Positions 34,043-45,310 are shown, counted from the first letter of the stretch. The stretch is 64,000 nt of DNA from Rana temporaria (GCF_905171775.1 NC_053500.1:130112830-130176829), one strand, 5' to 3'. Notes: generated by a model from the sequence alone, not told the origin. Numbers and translations are program-made.

Positions 34043-34622
34043 TTAAAAGGCCTTTTTCAAGCTGTAGTAGTAGTTACCCATAGTACCTTTTTGCCTGCAA
34101 GCAAGTGATTTCTGTTCTGACTGTGCCTTCTGAAACTCTTCTAAGCTCCCCTGGAGGTCAGAAGCCAGGATCTGCAAAATGTGTGACACAGCAGTTCATA
34201 TTTTAGAAGGCATCATTGCATTTAACGAAGTAAATGATTTATATCCTTCTTGCATTTAAATGAATAAGATTAGGCAAAAATAACGTGGAAATGAATATAT
34301 GATTTGAGGTTTTGATCATAGATGTACATTAATAGGGTATTTTCATAAGGCTATATAAAAGATTATAGTTTTTCCTTTAAATTAGGTGCTGCTATCGCTG
34401 AACAGTTGACCGTAAAAATCATTTGTTTTCTGTGGCATATCTGCAGGAGTCAAAGCATTTTCTGTTATGATCGGCATCAAGCACTATCTGGGGAAATTTG
34501 GGGCAACTCTTGTAATCTCTCAAGTCACAGGAGCAAGATTCAGAGAACTGATTAGGATATGTTGTCTTCCTAGAAGTACCTGACTTCAACAGCACAATAG
34601 GGGCTCCCAGGCTGAAAGCAAG
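34043..34622. other. Unique AT-rich sequence
   Basis: No gene or repeat recognised. Confidence 0.4.
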
Positions 34623-34626
34623 TTAA

Positions 34627-35494
34627 CCACTTAAGACCCGGACTAAAATGCAGGTAAAGGACCTGGCCAGTTTTTGCGATTCGGCACTGCGTCGCTTTAA
34701 CTGACAATTGCGCGGGCGTGCGACGTGGCTCCCAAATAAAATTGGCGTCCTTTTTTTCCCACAAATAGAGCTTTCTTTTGGTGGTATTTGATCACCTCTG
34801 CGGTTTTTATTTTTTGCGCTATAAACAAAAATAGAGCGACAATTTTGAATTTTTTTTTATATTTTTTACTTTTTGCTATAATAAATATCCCCCAAAAATA
34901 TATATATAAAAAAAAAAATTCCTCAGTTTAGGCCGATACGTATTCTTCTACCTATTTTTGGTAAAAAAAAAATCTCAATAAGCGTTTATCGATTGGTTTG
35001 CGCAAAATTTATAGCGTTTACAAAATAGGGGATAGTTTTATTGCATTTTTATAAAAATAATTTTTTTTACTACTAATGACGGCGATCAGCGATTTTTTTC
35101 GTGACTGACACTATGGCGGACACTTCGGACAATTTTGACACATTTTTGGGACCATTGTCATTTTTCACAGCAAAAAATGCTAAAAAACTGTAGGGGGGCG
35201 GGGCTGGACGTGTGATGTCATTGATTCTTTCCCTATATCAGGGAACAGACGATCAATGACAGTGCCACAGTGAAGAACGGGGAAAGTGTGTTTACACACA
35301 GCTCTCCCCGTTCTTCAGCTCCGGGGACGGATCGCGGGACTCCGGCGGCGATCGGGTCACGGAGCTTCGGACCGGGTCGCGGGCGCGTGCCCGCGACCCA
35401 CGGCTGGGAGCTTAAAGAGGATGTACAGGTACGTGCTTGTGCCCAGCCGTGCCACTCTGCCGACGTTTATGTGCAGGAGGCGGTCCTTAAGTGG
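34627..35494 (+). mobile_element. Family A copy 7, complete ends, internal deletion
   Basis: TTAA at 34623-34626 and 35495-35498; ends CCACTTAAGACCCGG and CGGTCCTTAAGTGG. It lacks the right arm of hairpin 1 (sequence jumps from GCAAAAAATGC to AAAACTGTAGGGG near 35180), but keeps hairpin 2 at 35274-35312. Confidence 0.85.
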
Positions 35495-35625
35495 TTAAAA
35501 GCTCTCTAAAGCCATTCTGATAAGAGACCGTATATGCTATGTGCGTCGATATCTTCTCTCATTTCGCTTCCTAATGTGTTCAACTTGTTTTTCATTACGA
35601 TCGCTACTGAGGAATACAACATTTA

Positions 35626-36008
35626 AACCCCTTTCACACTTGGGCCACCGTGCGTTATCGATAAAGCTGCGCTCATTTTAACGGCGCTTTAACGCTGTTT
35701 AAGTGGCGCTTTTCGGCCGCTAGTTTTTACCCCCGCTTGTGGCCGAAGATGGGGTTAAAAACTCCTGTGTTGCGTTGCTTCCGAAGCGCTTTTCAGGCTT
35801 TTCCGAAGCATTGCCCATTCTTTGCAGTGGGCAGGGGCATTTTGGGAGCACTAAATACAGTGGTCCCAAAACGTCCCAGGGATTTTGCTTGCAGAACTTT
35901 TTTTAACGTCCCGCAAGCGCACCACCCCAGTGTGAAAGCTCTCGGGCATTCAAATTCGGGGGGCATGGGAGGAGCTATTTCTAGCGCTAAAACTGTGTGA
36001 AAGGGCTC
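35626..36008. mobile_element. MITE family H (CCCCTTTCACACT ends), copy 1
   Basis: TTA duplications at 35623-35625 and 36009-36011. Ends AACCCCTTTCACACTT and TGTGTGAAAGGGCTC. The 3-bp TTA duplication points to PIF/Harbinger. Non-coding. Confidence 0.75.
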
Positions 36009-36105
36009 TTATTTTCTTTAAGATCTTACGTGGTCTAATATAACTGCTGTTGTGCTAAACCTAGTTCTAAATGAGCTGTTAGCAAAGACATCAGCAGCAC
36101 CTTAA

Positions 36106-36613
36106 AGTGTTACTAAACCCATCACAGTAAAATCGGTCTGTATATACAGTAAAGCATGCTCGTTCTACTCACTGTGGAACCTAAGGAGTTAATCCTCTGC
36201 ATTACATAAAATGGCTGTTTGATCCTGTTTTTCGCTGATCCTTCCCTACTTTCACTGTCCCCAAGCCACCTCCTGATAGAACAGAGCCATGGGGGCACTC
36301 TGCACATGCTCAGTTTTGTTTGCATTACTAAAGAGTTTTTTTTTTTTCTTGGGAGAGTGCATGTGATCAGCATAGGACCAATCTGCCATGTCCAGACAGA
36401 GGTTCAGGGGTCATACAGACTTAGAGGACAATCGGGGGAGAATGAAAACTCCTCCTACAAGTTTCTATCAGGGTCTGGTTAAAGTCACAAGACTGCTGTA
36501 TACTGCTGATGAGTAAAGGTATTTAGCAGTTTATATTTACTAAACCTATTGCATTTCCGTGTACTGTGGAAGACCAGATCTAGTGAATACAGGGTCCTGG
36601 GTTTAGTAACACT
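36106..36613. mobile_element. TTAA-flanked MITE
   Basis: TTAA at 36102-36105 and 36614-36617; ends AGTGTTACTAAACCCA and TGGGTTTAGTAACACT. It is 508 bp with no transposase. A half copy lies at 7617-7905. Confidence 0.85.
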
Positions 36614-36810
36614 TTAATAAGTTAAGACAGTCTGCCAGAAAGCATGTAGGCATTTGCTGGGCTTTCGTATTGGAAAGCCCAGTGGCAGATTGTTCACTGG
36701 AATTTGGATCCCCACCGCTGCCATCTTGGATTGGGGAGCTGGATGTCAGGTGGCTGTATTGGAGCCTATATTGTTTGACCAGACTCCCAGAGCTCGCTGA
36801 CAAAGTTGGT

Positions 36811-37293
36811 AAAGGGGTTGTAAAGGTAAAACATTTTTCCCTTTAAATGGCTTCCATTACCTTAGTGCAGTCCTCCTTCACTTACCTCATCCTTCCATTT
36901 TGCTTTAAATGTCCTTATTTCTTCTGAGAAGTCCTCACTTCCTGTTTCTGTCTGTAACTCCACACAGTAATGCAAGGCTTTCTCCCTGGTGTGGAGTGTC
37001 GTGCTCGCCCCCCTCCCTTGCGGGGGGAGGGGGTCGAGCAGGAGAGTCAGGACGCCCAATAACACACAGCTCCTTTCTCTATCTGCAACGTAGACATCGT
37101 CCTGACTCTCCTGCTCGCCCTCTCAAGGGAGGGGGCGAGCACGACACTCCACACCAGGGAGAAAGCCTCACATTACAGTGTTTAGTTACAGACAGAAGAA
37201 CAGGAAGTGAGGATTTCTCTGAAGAAATAAGGACGTTTAAAAGCAAAATCGAAGGATGATTTAAGTGAAGGAGGACTGCACTACAACCCCTTT
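36811..37293. mobile_element. Long foldback MITE
   Basis: Ends AAAGGGGTTGTAAAGG and CTACAACCCCTTT. Arms of about 200 bp pair along most of their length (GTGCAGTCCTCCTTCAC against GTGAAGGAGGACTGCAC; GGTGTGGAGTGTCGTGCTCGCC against GGCGAGCACGACACTCCACACC). The frames on both strands are mirror images of the fold. Confidence 0.8.
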
Positions 37294-38326
37294 CAGCCTT
37301 TTGATGTAAAACAGTTCACATATATGTATTTTAACTGTGTATTTACTTTATTTTGTTTTGCCTGAAGTTCAGCTGTGCAGTAGAATGCATACGTCTACAA
37401 TTTCTAACATGTTTTTATTGTATATTAGTTTGTTTATATGTTTAGAAAGATAACGCAAATGAGTTTGCTCTTCTAGCGGAAAATGTACATCTTAAGAGCA
37501 GCTGTGCCATTAAATGATTTAATGAATTATACAAGATAGCAGAGATGCTTGATTCAAGCTGCTTCATTTAAACACATGCAATTTTCTCTATAAAAATAAA
37601 AGTTCTGCCAGAGCACCTGAAGCCACTTAATCTATTCTCATTACTGTTTTTATTGTGTTTGTTTCCTGTATAATTTCATAAACCGAAAAATGGCAAAAAC
37701 GTACATTTTGATCATGATGTCTTGCTATTTAGTGACATTAGGAAAATAATGGGGTACGTCATTAGAAACTCCGCTGATCTTGCCTTTTAAAGGACTCTAA
37801 TCAGGTAATGCTAGTTTTAAAAAATATACAAAAAAAAATAACAAACTCTTGAGACCCATTCACTGCTGATGGCTGCACAGTGAAAAGTGGGCATGAATCA
37901 TTGATGAGTCTACCCAAACAGCCCCCAACTTATTTTACAGCCTTTTTCCTTTTTTTGGCGGGGGGAGGGACCTTTTTTCACAGGTACCTGCTCCCACTTC
38001 CTCACCTAGACATCTGTGTGGCCTTCCTCCACACCTACAGCCTCCTGGATACATCACACATCCCAGGAGACTGCAGGACCAGTCTCTGCGCTGCCATACC
38101 TTACATATGCACAAATGGGAGCTGGCTATGAGACATCAGGGAGTCGCATCCAGATCCCAAATCCAAGATGGCATTGCTGGGGATCTGGAGCCTAGTGAAC
38201 AATTCATACAAAAATAAAAAGCCGCTACAGTATTTTGCATTCTTGTAATAACCCCAGGTGAAGTTCCTATTTAAGTGTACTGATAACTGGGTAGTTTATT
38301 TCTCACTTGGCTCTCCAGATCTTTTA
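37294..38326. other. Unique sequence, part with conserved-element texture
   Basis: No gene. 37430-37760 (for example CATTAAATGATTTAATGAATTATAC) is low in CpG, rich in TAAT-type motifs and free of known repeats. 37940-38220 may be a repeat fragment. Confidence 0.3.
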
Positions 38327-38572
38327 GGGTGCACTCACACTGGCCGTTTCAACCATGCCCGGGCACAGTTCACCCCTTTGGTCCGTTTCGTGTAGTATGA
38401 GTGCTTTGAACCATGTCAGTTGAGCATACCATGTTTGGGACCACGTTGAAAGAGATTGTTCTGGGCACAGTTCACATGTGGTCTGGAACGGTTCACTTCA
38501 GTGTGACTGAAAACCTAGCCTTTGCGCAGAAGCAGAAGCATTACTGTGGTCTGGTTGGTAGAGGTGATTGTA

Positions 38573-38653
38573 GTGATATAGAAGTATAGTATGATGACTT
38601 ATAAATTACGTTGTTCCGCAGCAACCCCGGTTCGAATCCGGGTCACGGCACCA
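38573..38653 (+). pseudogene. tRNA-His-like sequence with 3' CCA
   Basis: 38617-38653 (CGCAGCAACCCCGGTTCG, then AATCCGGGTCACGGCACCA) matches the anticodon-arm 3' side, T-arm and acceptor of a eukaryotic tRNA-His as I recall it, including a CCA end that genes do not encode. The 5' part (GTGATATAGAAGTATAGT) is only loosely like the tRNA 5' half. Read on the minus strand it is a TGGTGCCGTGACCCGGAT primer-binding site, as used by His-primed retroelements, extended to over 35 bases. It is not a functional tRNA gene because the 5' half does not fold. Confidence 0.6.
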
Positions 38654-38654
38654 A

Positions 38655-39239
38655 TATAGTGATATAGATGTATAGTGCCCAGTACTCTGGTTAGATAATT
38701 GATATCTTAGATGTTAGTATGATGTTTATAAATTTGTTGTTTCGCAGCAACTCACACCAGGCTCTCCAGAGAACGCAAATTTAATTAACTGACTTCCAAT
38801 ACAGAATAACGTCCAAATTCCACAGATGATACACAAGTCCAACAGAGTATATAATTCAAAGTCTCATCTTAGAGACTATATATATTCTCTCCACTTCTAG
38901 ATCTGTGCCTTCATGTCCGTATAGAGAATATACCGGGGACATATTCTCTATCTGATAACCAGAACTTCCAACATTATATTGCTTGTTCATTGAATAGCTG
39001 AGCAATTTGATTGGTCATCTTTGATCTGAAAGACAGGAAATACGTCCTGTCTTCTAGAGTGCCAAGTAATTGTCACTCCCAGCAGGAGTCACTAATTAGT
39101 ATTAGGGAGCTAACTAGTATACATCCTTGCATACCAATAACCTCCAATAAGTAATTTGATTACCTGTGGCCTAAGTAATGGTTTGATGTGCAACATGCAA
39201 TTACAGGTCACTGATATCTGGCCTGTATATGCTGGACTC

Positions 39240-39240
<1 letters not shown>
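38655..39240 (-). mobile_element. LTR-like sequence next to a tRNA-His primer-binding region
   Basis: On the minus strand this AT-rich block contains a TATA-like GAATATATATAG (about 38890) and ends just before the TGGTGCCGTGACCCGG site, as an LTR would. 38659-38751 repeats features of 38573-38625 (GTGATATAGA, TATGATG, TTATAAATT, CGCAGCAAC) and also contains a CCAGTACTCTGG stretch like the tRNA-His D-arm region. There are no internal genes. Start and end are approximate. Confidence 0.4.
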
Positions 39241-39284
<44 letters not shown>

Positions 39285-39286
39285 GA

Positions 39287-39317
<31 letters not shown>
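39240..39317. repeat. (TATC)n(TA)n microsatellite
   Basis: About 11 TATC units, one interrupted by G, then (TA)n. Confidence 0.97.
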
Positions 39318-39320
<3 letters not shown>

Positions 39321-39404
39321 CCAACATATTACCACATATACTACAACAGTGATGGCATCAGCATGCCCAGGAACACTTGCTTATAGTCCGGTGTGAGTGC
39401 AAAC

Positions 39405-40188
39405 CATGGTTCTATTTAACTGATCACAGAGTAAGTTCACACATTGTAGAAAGCTAAGCCTCTTGTTTTGAGTTTGCCACCTACTAGCTGCAAGTGGTAA
39501 ATGTAAAATGCTTGTATGCAACTTTTTTTATTTATGTAGTCATAAAATGGTAAAATTTGTTTAATTTATGTAACGGTTGATAACAATTCAATCAGTGCAA
39601 TATAGACGCGTGCATACGTTTTTGGTACAGGTAAAGTAATAGTAGCTAACACAGCAGACATAATGTACAGCATTGACAGATGGTGGGTGGTATGGATCGC
39701 TCTAAGGTTGTCAACAATGTAAGTAAAGCCTTCCTTTTGTAACCAAGAGAGTCCAGTGCAAAGGGATAAAGAATCGATTTTAGCGTGAGGAAAGAAAGTG
39801 GGGGGGGGGGGGGGGAATGAGAGGAGAGGACAAAAAGGGGGAAAATTGACCTGGCCAGAGCCTTAAATGCCATAAATCTCAGTGTGCAAATTAGAGACAT
39901 TACAGCTCCCAGGAGATGGCAGCCGAAATTGCGTGGGAGGTAGTTGGAGATCCACGGTTCCTAGATGCAATGGAATTTGGTCGTTTCCCTGAAGCATGGC
40001 CGTCAATTTCTCATTAAGCAGCGCCCAGTGGACTCAGGATTTAACCACAGATATAGCTAAATGATTGGAAAGCCATGCTTCTGCTTTGTGGATGTGAAAA
40101 GGTGTGTCATACGGTACACTGAGAATTCAACAGCCCCTCAGGTTTTCTGTTGAGGAGGACTTCAAGTGGATTCAGCAACAATGTTGTT
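39405..40188. other. Unassigned sequence with poly-G run
   Basis: No gene. A G run of about 17 is near 39799-39816. The region 39640-40130 has higher-complexity sequence that could be an old retroelement, but no motif is readable. Confidence 0.3.
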
Positions 40189-40192
40189 TTAA

Positions 40193-40850
40193 CCACTTAA
40201 GACTCAGCCCAAAATGAGTTTAAGGACCTTGCACCTTTTTGAGATTCGGCACTGCGTCGCTTTAACTGACAATTGCGTGGTCGTGCGACGTGGCTCCCAA
40301 ACAAATATGGCGTCCTTTTTTCCCACAAATAGAGCTTTCTTTTGGTGGTATTTGATCACCTCTGCGGTTTTTATTTTTTGCGCTATAAACAAAAATAGCC
40401 AATTTTGGAAAAAAAAACAATATTTTTTACTTTTTGCTATATTAAAATAATTTTTTCCTCATTTTAGGCCGATACGTATTCTTCTACCCATTTTTGGTAA
40501 AAAAAACAAAAAACGCAATAAGCGTTTATTAATTGATTTGCGCACAATTTATAGCGTTTACAAGAAAGGGGATAGTTTTATGGCATTTTTATTCAATATT
40601 TATTTTTCACTACTTATGGCGGCGATCAGCGTTTTTTTTCGTGACTGCGACAATATGGCGGACACATCAGACACTTTTGACACATTTTTGGGACCATTGT
40701 CATTTTCACAGCGAAAAGTGCTATAAAAATGCACTGAATATTGTGAAAATTACAATTGCACTGAAGGGGTTAACCACTAGGGGGCGCTGACAGTGAGACT
40801 CCTCCGCTGTCAGAATACACAGTCCCCTTTGACCGAAATCGATCATTAGA
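40193..40850 (+). mobile_element. Family A copy 8, right end truncated
   Basis: TTAA at 40189-40192 then CCACTTAAGACTCAG. Family blocks continue to GGGGTTAACCACTAGGGGGCGCTGACAGTG. Hairpin 1 at about 40697-40757 has slightly decayed arms. The right AAGTGG terminus is absent. Confidence 0.75.
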
Positions 40851-41029
40851 TTGACTTCTGTCAAGCAGGAACGGCCATATAAGGATTGAGATTTGACCTG
40901 TGCCTTCTGAACTGGCCAAATTGTGATATATTTATGGGAAGCTTAAAATGGTTGTACCATTTTACATATACCCACTGAAGTGACTGATCTCAGATGATGT
41001 ACATTGATGAAACAAATCCACCTACATAA

Positions 41030-41334
41030 GGCCCCTTTCACACTGGGGCGGGAGCCGCGGTGGCGGTATAGTGCCGCTGGAGGCGCATTGCGGGCGGTAT
41101 TACCACAGTTTCCCATTGCTTTCAATGGGAAGGAGCGGTATACATACCTCTCCTCTCACCGCTCCAAAGATGCTGCTGACAGGAGTTTTTTTTCTCTCCT
41201 GCCAGCGCATCGCCTCAGTGTGAAAGCCCTCGGGCTTTCACATTGAGGTTGCTGGGCAGGAGTTTTGCAGGCGGTATAGCAGCGCTATTTTTAGCGCTGT
41301 ATCGCCTAAAAAACTCCTCAGTGTGAAAGGGGTC
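41030..41334. mobile_element. MITE family H, copy 2
   Basis: Ends GGCCCCTTTCACACTGGGG and CAGTGTGAAAGGGGTC. TAA lies left and TTA right. Inner arms TGAAAGCCC/GGGCTTTCA and GCGGTAT/ATAGCGC-type pair. Non-coding. Confidence 0.75.
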
Positions 41335-41697
41335 TTAGTTGTACCTGTTTATCTGCAGCTATCTCTTCTCTACAGCCTTCTAAAGCACACAGTTTACACC
41401 ACATCTGAGCTCCATCAGGCAGAGGGTGGGATCTGACATCACACACTGCAGAGAACATAGCAGGGAGACCTGAGTGGAAGGAATGGACACACCCACCCTC
41501 CATGCAAACTTACAGGGAAAGGTGCACAGTTGAGCAATCAATCACAAGCTGTGTGTTGGAATCGGCATTAGCAGAAAGCAGTGCAGGCAGGCAGCAGACA
41601 GAAATCACGCTCAGTACTTCGGTTTAATGAAAGTACACACTACAGAAGGATATGCTTTGTTCATTTTCAATGTAAGAGGTTTACAACCACTTTTAAG
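41335..41697 (-). repeat. Interspersed repeat ending GAGGTTTACAACCACTTTTAAG
   Basis: Its right end is the reverse complement of the TTAA-adjacent sequence at 11056-11110 (AGTGATTGTAAACCTCC ... AAACCATATCCTTCTGTAG). The left boundary is unclear. Confidence 0.45.
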
Positions 41698-42235
41698 TGT
41701 CCCTCTCATTAGTAACCCTTATTCCTAGGTCTATAAATGTTTCTACTTTTCCCAAAGTTAACACACACTGCATATTTTTCTGTTACAAACTTGGGCAATA
41801 AAGCTAGGCTGGCAGAAAAAATCGACATAATGCACAGCAATACTTTTCTTTTTTCCCCGCTATAGTACTTCACTTGCAAACCACTTCTGTTGTAGTCAAA
41901 CATCCCCTAAATCACTGTCATTTAGGATTGCAATGTGCAGAGGAAAATTATTGTTTAAATTGATCAGCGGGCTGCACAGAATCACACTATTATGTGTTTT
42001 TTTTTTTGTTGCCAGATCTCTGTTATAAGCACTATAAACTTGTTACAAAGAGACACACTGTGTTTGAAACCGACATTGTGAAAAGCAGAGGCAGTTTTTG
42101 ACATCAAATTATTGTCCAACCAGAAAACCAAAATTGCACGGGACAATTGAGGGATTCTAACTCTCTTTTAGGAAGTGTGCATAGTTTTCTTTTAAAGGGA
42201 CACAGACTTTTATTTTTTTTCACATTTATTATCTA
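41698..42235. other. Unique AT-rich sequence
   Basis: No gene or repeat recognised. Confidence 0.4.
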
Positions 42236-42239
42236 TTAA

Positions 42240-43010
42240 CCACTTAAGCCCCGGACCAAAATGCAGCTAAAGGCCCAGGTCAGGTTTTGCGATTCGGCAC
42301 TGCATCGCTTTAACAGACAATTGCGCGGTCGTGCGACGTGGCTCCCAAACAAAATTGACGTCCTTTTTTTCCCACAAATAGAGCTTTCTTTTGGTGGTAT
42401 TTGATCACCCCTGAGGTTTTTATTTTTTGCGCTATAAACAAAAATAGAGCGACAGTTTTGAAAAAAATTCAATATTTTTAACTTTTTTCTATAATAAATA
42501 TCCCCCAAAAATATATAAAAAAAACATATTTTTTCCCTGAGTTTAGGCCGATACGTATTCTTCTACCTATTTTTGGTAAAAAAAAAATCGCAATAAGCGT
42601 TTATCGGTTGGTTTGCGCAAAATTTATAGCGTTTACAAAATAGGGGGTAGTTTTATTGCATTTTTATTCCTTATTATTTTTTTACTACTAATGGCGGCGA
42701 TCAGCGATTTTCTTCGTGACTGCAACATTATGACGGACACTTCGAATTTTTTTTACACATTTTTGGGACCATTGTCATTTTCACAGCAAAAAATGCATTT
42801 AAATTGCATTGTTTATTGTGAAAATGACAGTTGCAGTTTGGGAGTTAACCACAGGGGGCGCTGAAGGAGTTATGTTTCACCTAGTGTGTGTTTACAACTG
42901 TAGGGGGGTGTGGCTGTAGGTCTGACGTCATCGATTGTGTCTCCTTATAAAAGGGATAACACATTCGATGCAGCCGCCACAGTGAAAAACGGGGAAGCCG
43001 TGTTTACATG
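42240..43010 (+). mobile_element. Family A copy 9, right end truncated
   Basis: TTAA 42236-42239 then CCACTTAAGCCCCGGACC. All blocks are present up to the left arm of hairpin 2 (ACGGGGAAGCCGTGTTTACATG), where it stops abruptly. Hairpin 1 at about 42773-42830 is intact. Confidence 0.8.
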
Positions 43011-43935
43011 CTGAAGGAAATGCGCCCCTCCTAGCAATTCCAGCTAACTCCAAAAAAAATAATAATAATAGTAATAATAAAAAAATTCAATAAAAAAAAG
43101 GCCAGATCGGGGGTTTAATCTAGGTAAGGGTTATTTTGGGTGGTTGTTTGCTGGTAGGTTATGGTAATAGCAAAAAATACACAAAACATTAAAACCTTTT
43201 TTTTTTTGCTCCAGTTTTTCTTTGATAAAAATAAATAAGATTAGGAGATATCCATTACTTTTTACCACCAAATTAAAGCTAAGTTTATCCTGAAATTACC
43301 AATGTATAATCCACCTGACTATACGAAGTAGTTGCGATATGTACAGCTTTACTAACACATTTCAAAGTTGCAAAATTGTGTTCAGAGTTTACTATTCGTT
43401 TCACCCTCCGTTTTATAAAGGGGTTTAAAATAGATAATGTTGATTTGAGAGAATTTAGTTCCACTTTAAGGCTTAATGAATCTGTCACAGTTAAGGCTGT
43501 GTGCACAATTTGTGTAAGTGTGATTGCGCTTTTAAATTCACCCACGATTGCCTATAATTGGTCACTAATGATTGCTACACATGCCGTTTTATGTGTAGCA
43601 TTGGGACCAGTCTTTTTCAGCCAGGGCAGGTTGAGAAACACTCCATTGGACGATCACATAAATTTGGAGCTTTGTGATAAAATTAGAGATGAGCAGCCAC
43701 TGAATGCTGCATGCCATTGTTCCCTATGTGTAGCAATTACCTGCTACTCACTAGTGGCTAATCATAGGCAAATGATTGGTTTGGTAAAAACCGCTGAGCC
43801 TATACCTGAAGACTGGGATTTAAAAACACAAATAGCACACAATGTTTAGCCTCGTATGAAGAAAATACTTGGGCTTTCTCTCCTTTTACCTTTCTCCTTC
43901 ATCAAATTGTGTGTATTATAGTTTTTTTTTTTTTT
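43011..43935. other. Unassigned sequence with a 157-codon open frame
   Basis: A plus-strand frame from 43376 to 43849 is long for the window. It shows no motif that I recognise, no splice-like context and ordinary base composition. I treat it as chance or an unrecognised relic and do not call it a gene. Confidence 0.35.
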
Positions 43936-44057
43936 TTAAGGGCTCATGTACAAGTCATTTTTACAGCTGCTGTAAGGGGCATCTGACTTTTTGAACTGCC
44001 TCTAAGCACCCCTATGTGTCCATGCTCGCATAAAGTTTCAGAGGCGTTTGGAGCCGT

Positions 44058-45048
44058 GGGTCCCGGAGCATGATGGGACTGTGACGTCATAAGAGGCCTA
44101 TATAAATCGCTGCGAGCCGCGTACCCGGCATTACAGCGGGAGGAAGCGACGCGTCAACATCTGAAGAAAAGTAGGCGGAAGACGGCAAAGAAGAGCGGGC
44201 TGCGCCACTGCTAGTAAGAGAGCTAAAAAGAAGATAGTGGCGGCCAAACCCGAGGAAGGAACCGGAGAGCGAGCGAGAGAAGAACCGGGGAGCACCGAGG
44301 CGACAGCGGAGAAGATGGAAGAAGACCCCCCGGAGAGTGGAGAAGACCCCCGGAGCTGACTAATAAATTATTTTAAAACCCTGTGTTGGGTGTTTATTTT
44401 ATTGACATTTTTCTTCCAGGTGAATGGGTAGGGGTACGATTTCCCCCATATTCATTTACCTAGGGCGAGGGGCCGGTATCTGGGGGTCCCCTTATTAAAG
44501 GGGGCTCACAGATTCCGATAAGCCCCCCCACCCGCAGACCCCGACAACCAACGGCCAGGGTTGTCGGGAAGAGGCCCTGTCCTTATCAACATGGGGACAG
44601 GGTACATTGGGGCGCCCCCCCTGCCCCAGAGCACCCAACCCCCCCATGTTGAGGGCATGCGCTCGGTCGTCCCAACTTCTTTCCTAACTGGCCGGGCGGC
44701 GTGCTTGGATGCGGGTCTGGTATGGATTGTGGGGGAACCCCCACGCTGTTTTTTTTGACGTAGGGGGTTCTCCTTGCAATCCATACCATACCTAAGTGCC
44801 TCGTATGCCCCTGGGGGGGAACCCATGCCGTTTTTTTATTTAAAATTTGGCGTGGAGTTCCCCCTCATGATTCATACCAAACGCCTCGGCTAGAATTAGC
44901 GGGAATCCAAGTCGGATCCCCGTCGCTTCTGACGCGCTCGCTGGAATGTGCTTTTCCTATTCCAGCGAGTGCGAGATGTCGACACCATGTCGCCGAGAAT
45001 CAGCGCAATGCCGTCGTGCTGGAAACACATTCTCTGAGACAGGTACTG
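44058..45048 (+). mobile_element. Family C element copy 2, longest copy
   Basis: Contains a CRE (TGACGTCA, 44082-44089) and a TATA box (TATATAAA, 44099-44106) about 200 bases upstream of the segment shared with copy 1. AATAAA is at 44362-44367, a pyrimidine tract plus CAG (TTTTTCTTCCAG) lies near 44407-44420, and a long inverted pair is centred near 44742 (GGTATGGATTGTGGGGGAACC against GGGGGTTCTCC...CAATCCATACC). It ends CAGGTACTGTA, as in copy 1. No protein is recognised, so it may be a non-autonomous retroelement or LTR. Confidence 0.6.
44082..44106 (+). promoter_or_regulatory. CRE plus TATA promoter-like motif in family C
   Basis: A consensus TGACGTCA is followed after 9 bases by TATATAAA, the layout of an RNA polymerase II promoter. 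The part of the element carrying it is missing from the 5'-truncated copies. Confidence 0.5.
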
Positions 45049-45310
45049 TAAGTGTTTAGGGGCAGTAGAAAAAAAACCACAGCCTGTAATTCCAGGAGTA
45101 GAGGCTGTTGAGCTGTAAAAACGGTGTAACAAGCGTTTAGTGGTTTTAGCCGTTTTTACATTATAGGGAGTGTTATTACTGCCCAAAAAAACCCCACGGA
45201 AACACTTCTATACGCTTATCAAAAAAGCGGCTATCAGCGCGTTTTTAATGCTGCTTTTTCCTGGCAGCAGTGCTGCCATTTTTTAAACTTAGTTTTCGCA
45301 TGAGCCCTTA

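Larger units (their letters stand above)
38328..39404. mobile_element. MITE (GTGCACTCACACTGG ends) enclosing an LTR/tRNA block
   Basis: Left terminus GGGTGCACTCACACTGGCCG, right terminus CCGGTGTGAGTGCA. The left arm region (38328-38520) contains repeated GTTCACA/CACAGTTCAC motifs. The middle is occupied by the LTR-like and tRNA-His-like sequence, so this is a host element with a later insertion. The pairing of the two ends is inference. Confidence 0.4.
43939..45308. mobile_element. MITE (AGGGCTCATG ends) split by family C
   Basis: Ends AGGGCTCATGTACAAG and CGCATGAGCCCT with TTA left and TAA right. The two outer parts (43939-44055 and 45050-45308) belong together; family C occupies the middle. 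Confidence 0.6.

Noticed and set aside
43376..43849. A 157-codon frame as a possible gene
   Set aside because: No motif, no splice or promoter context and no sign of selection could be seen by eye; a search would be needed.
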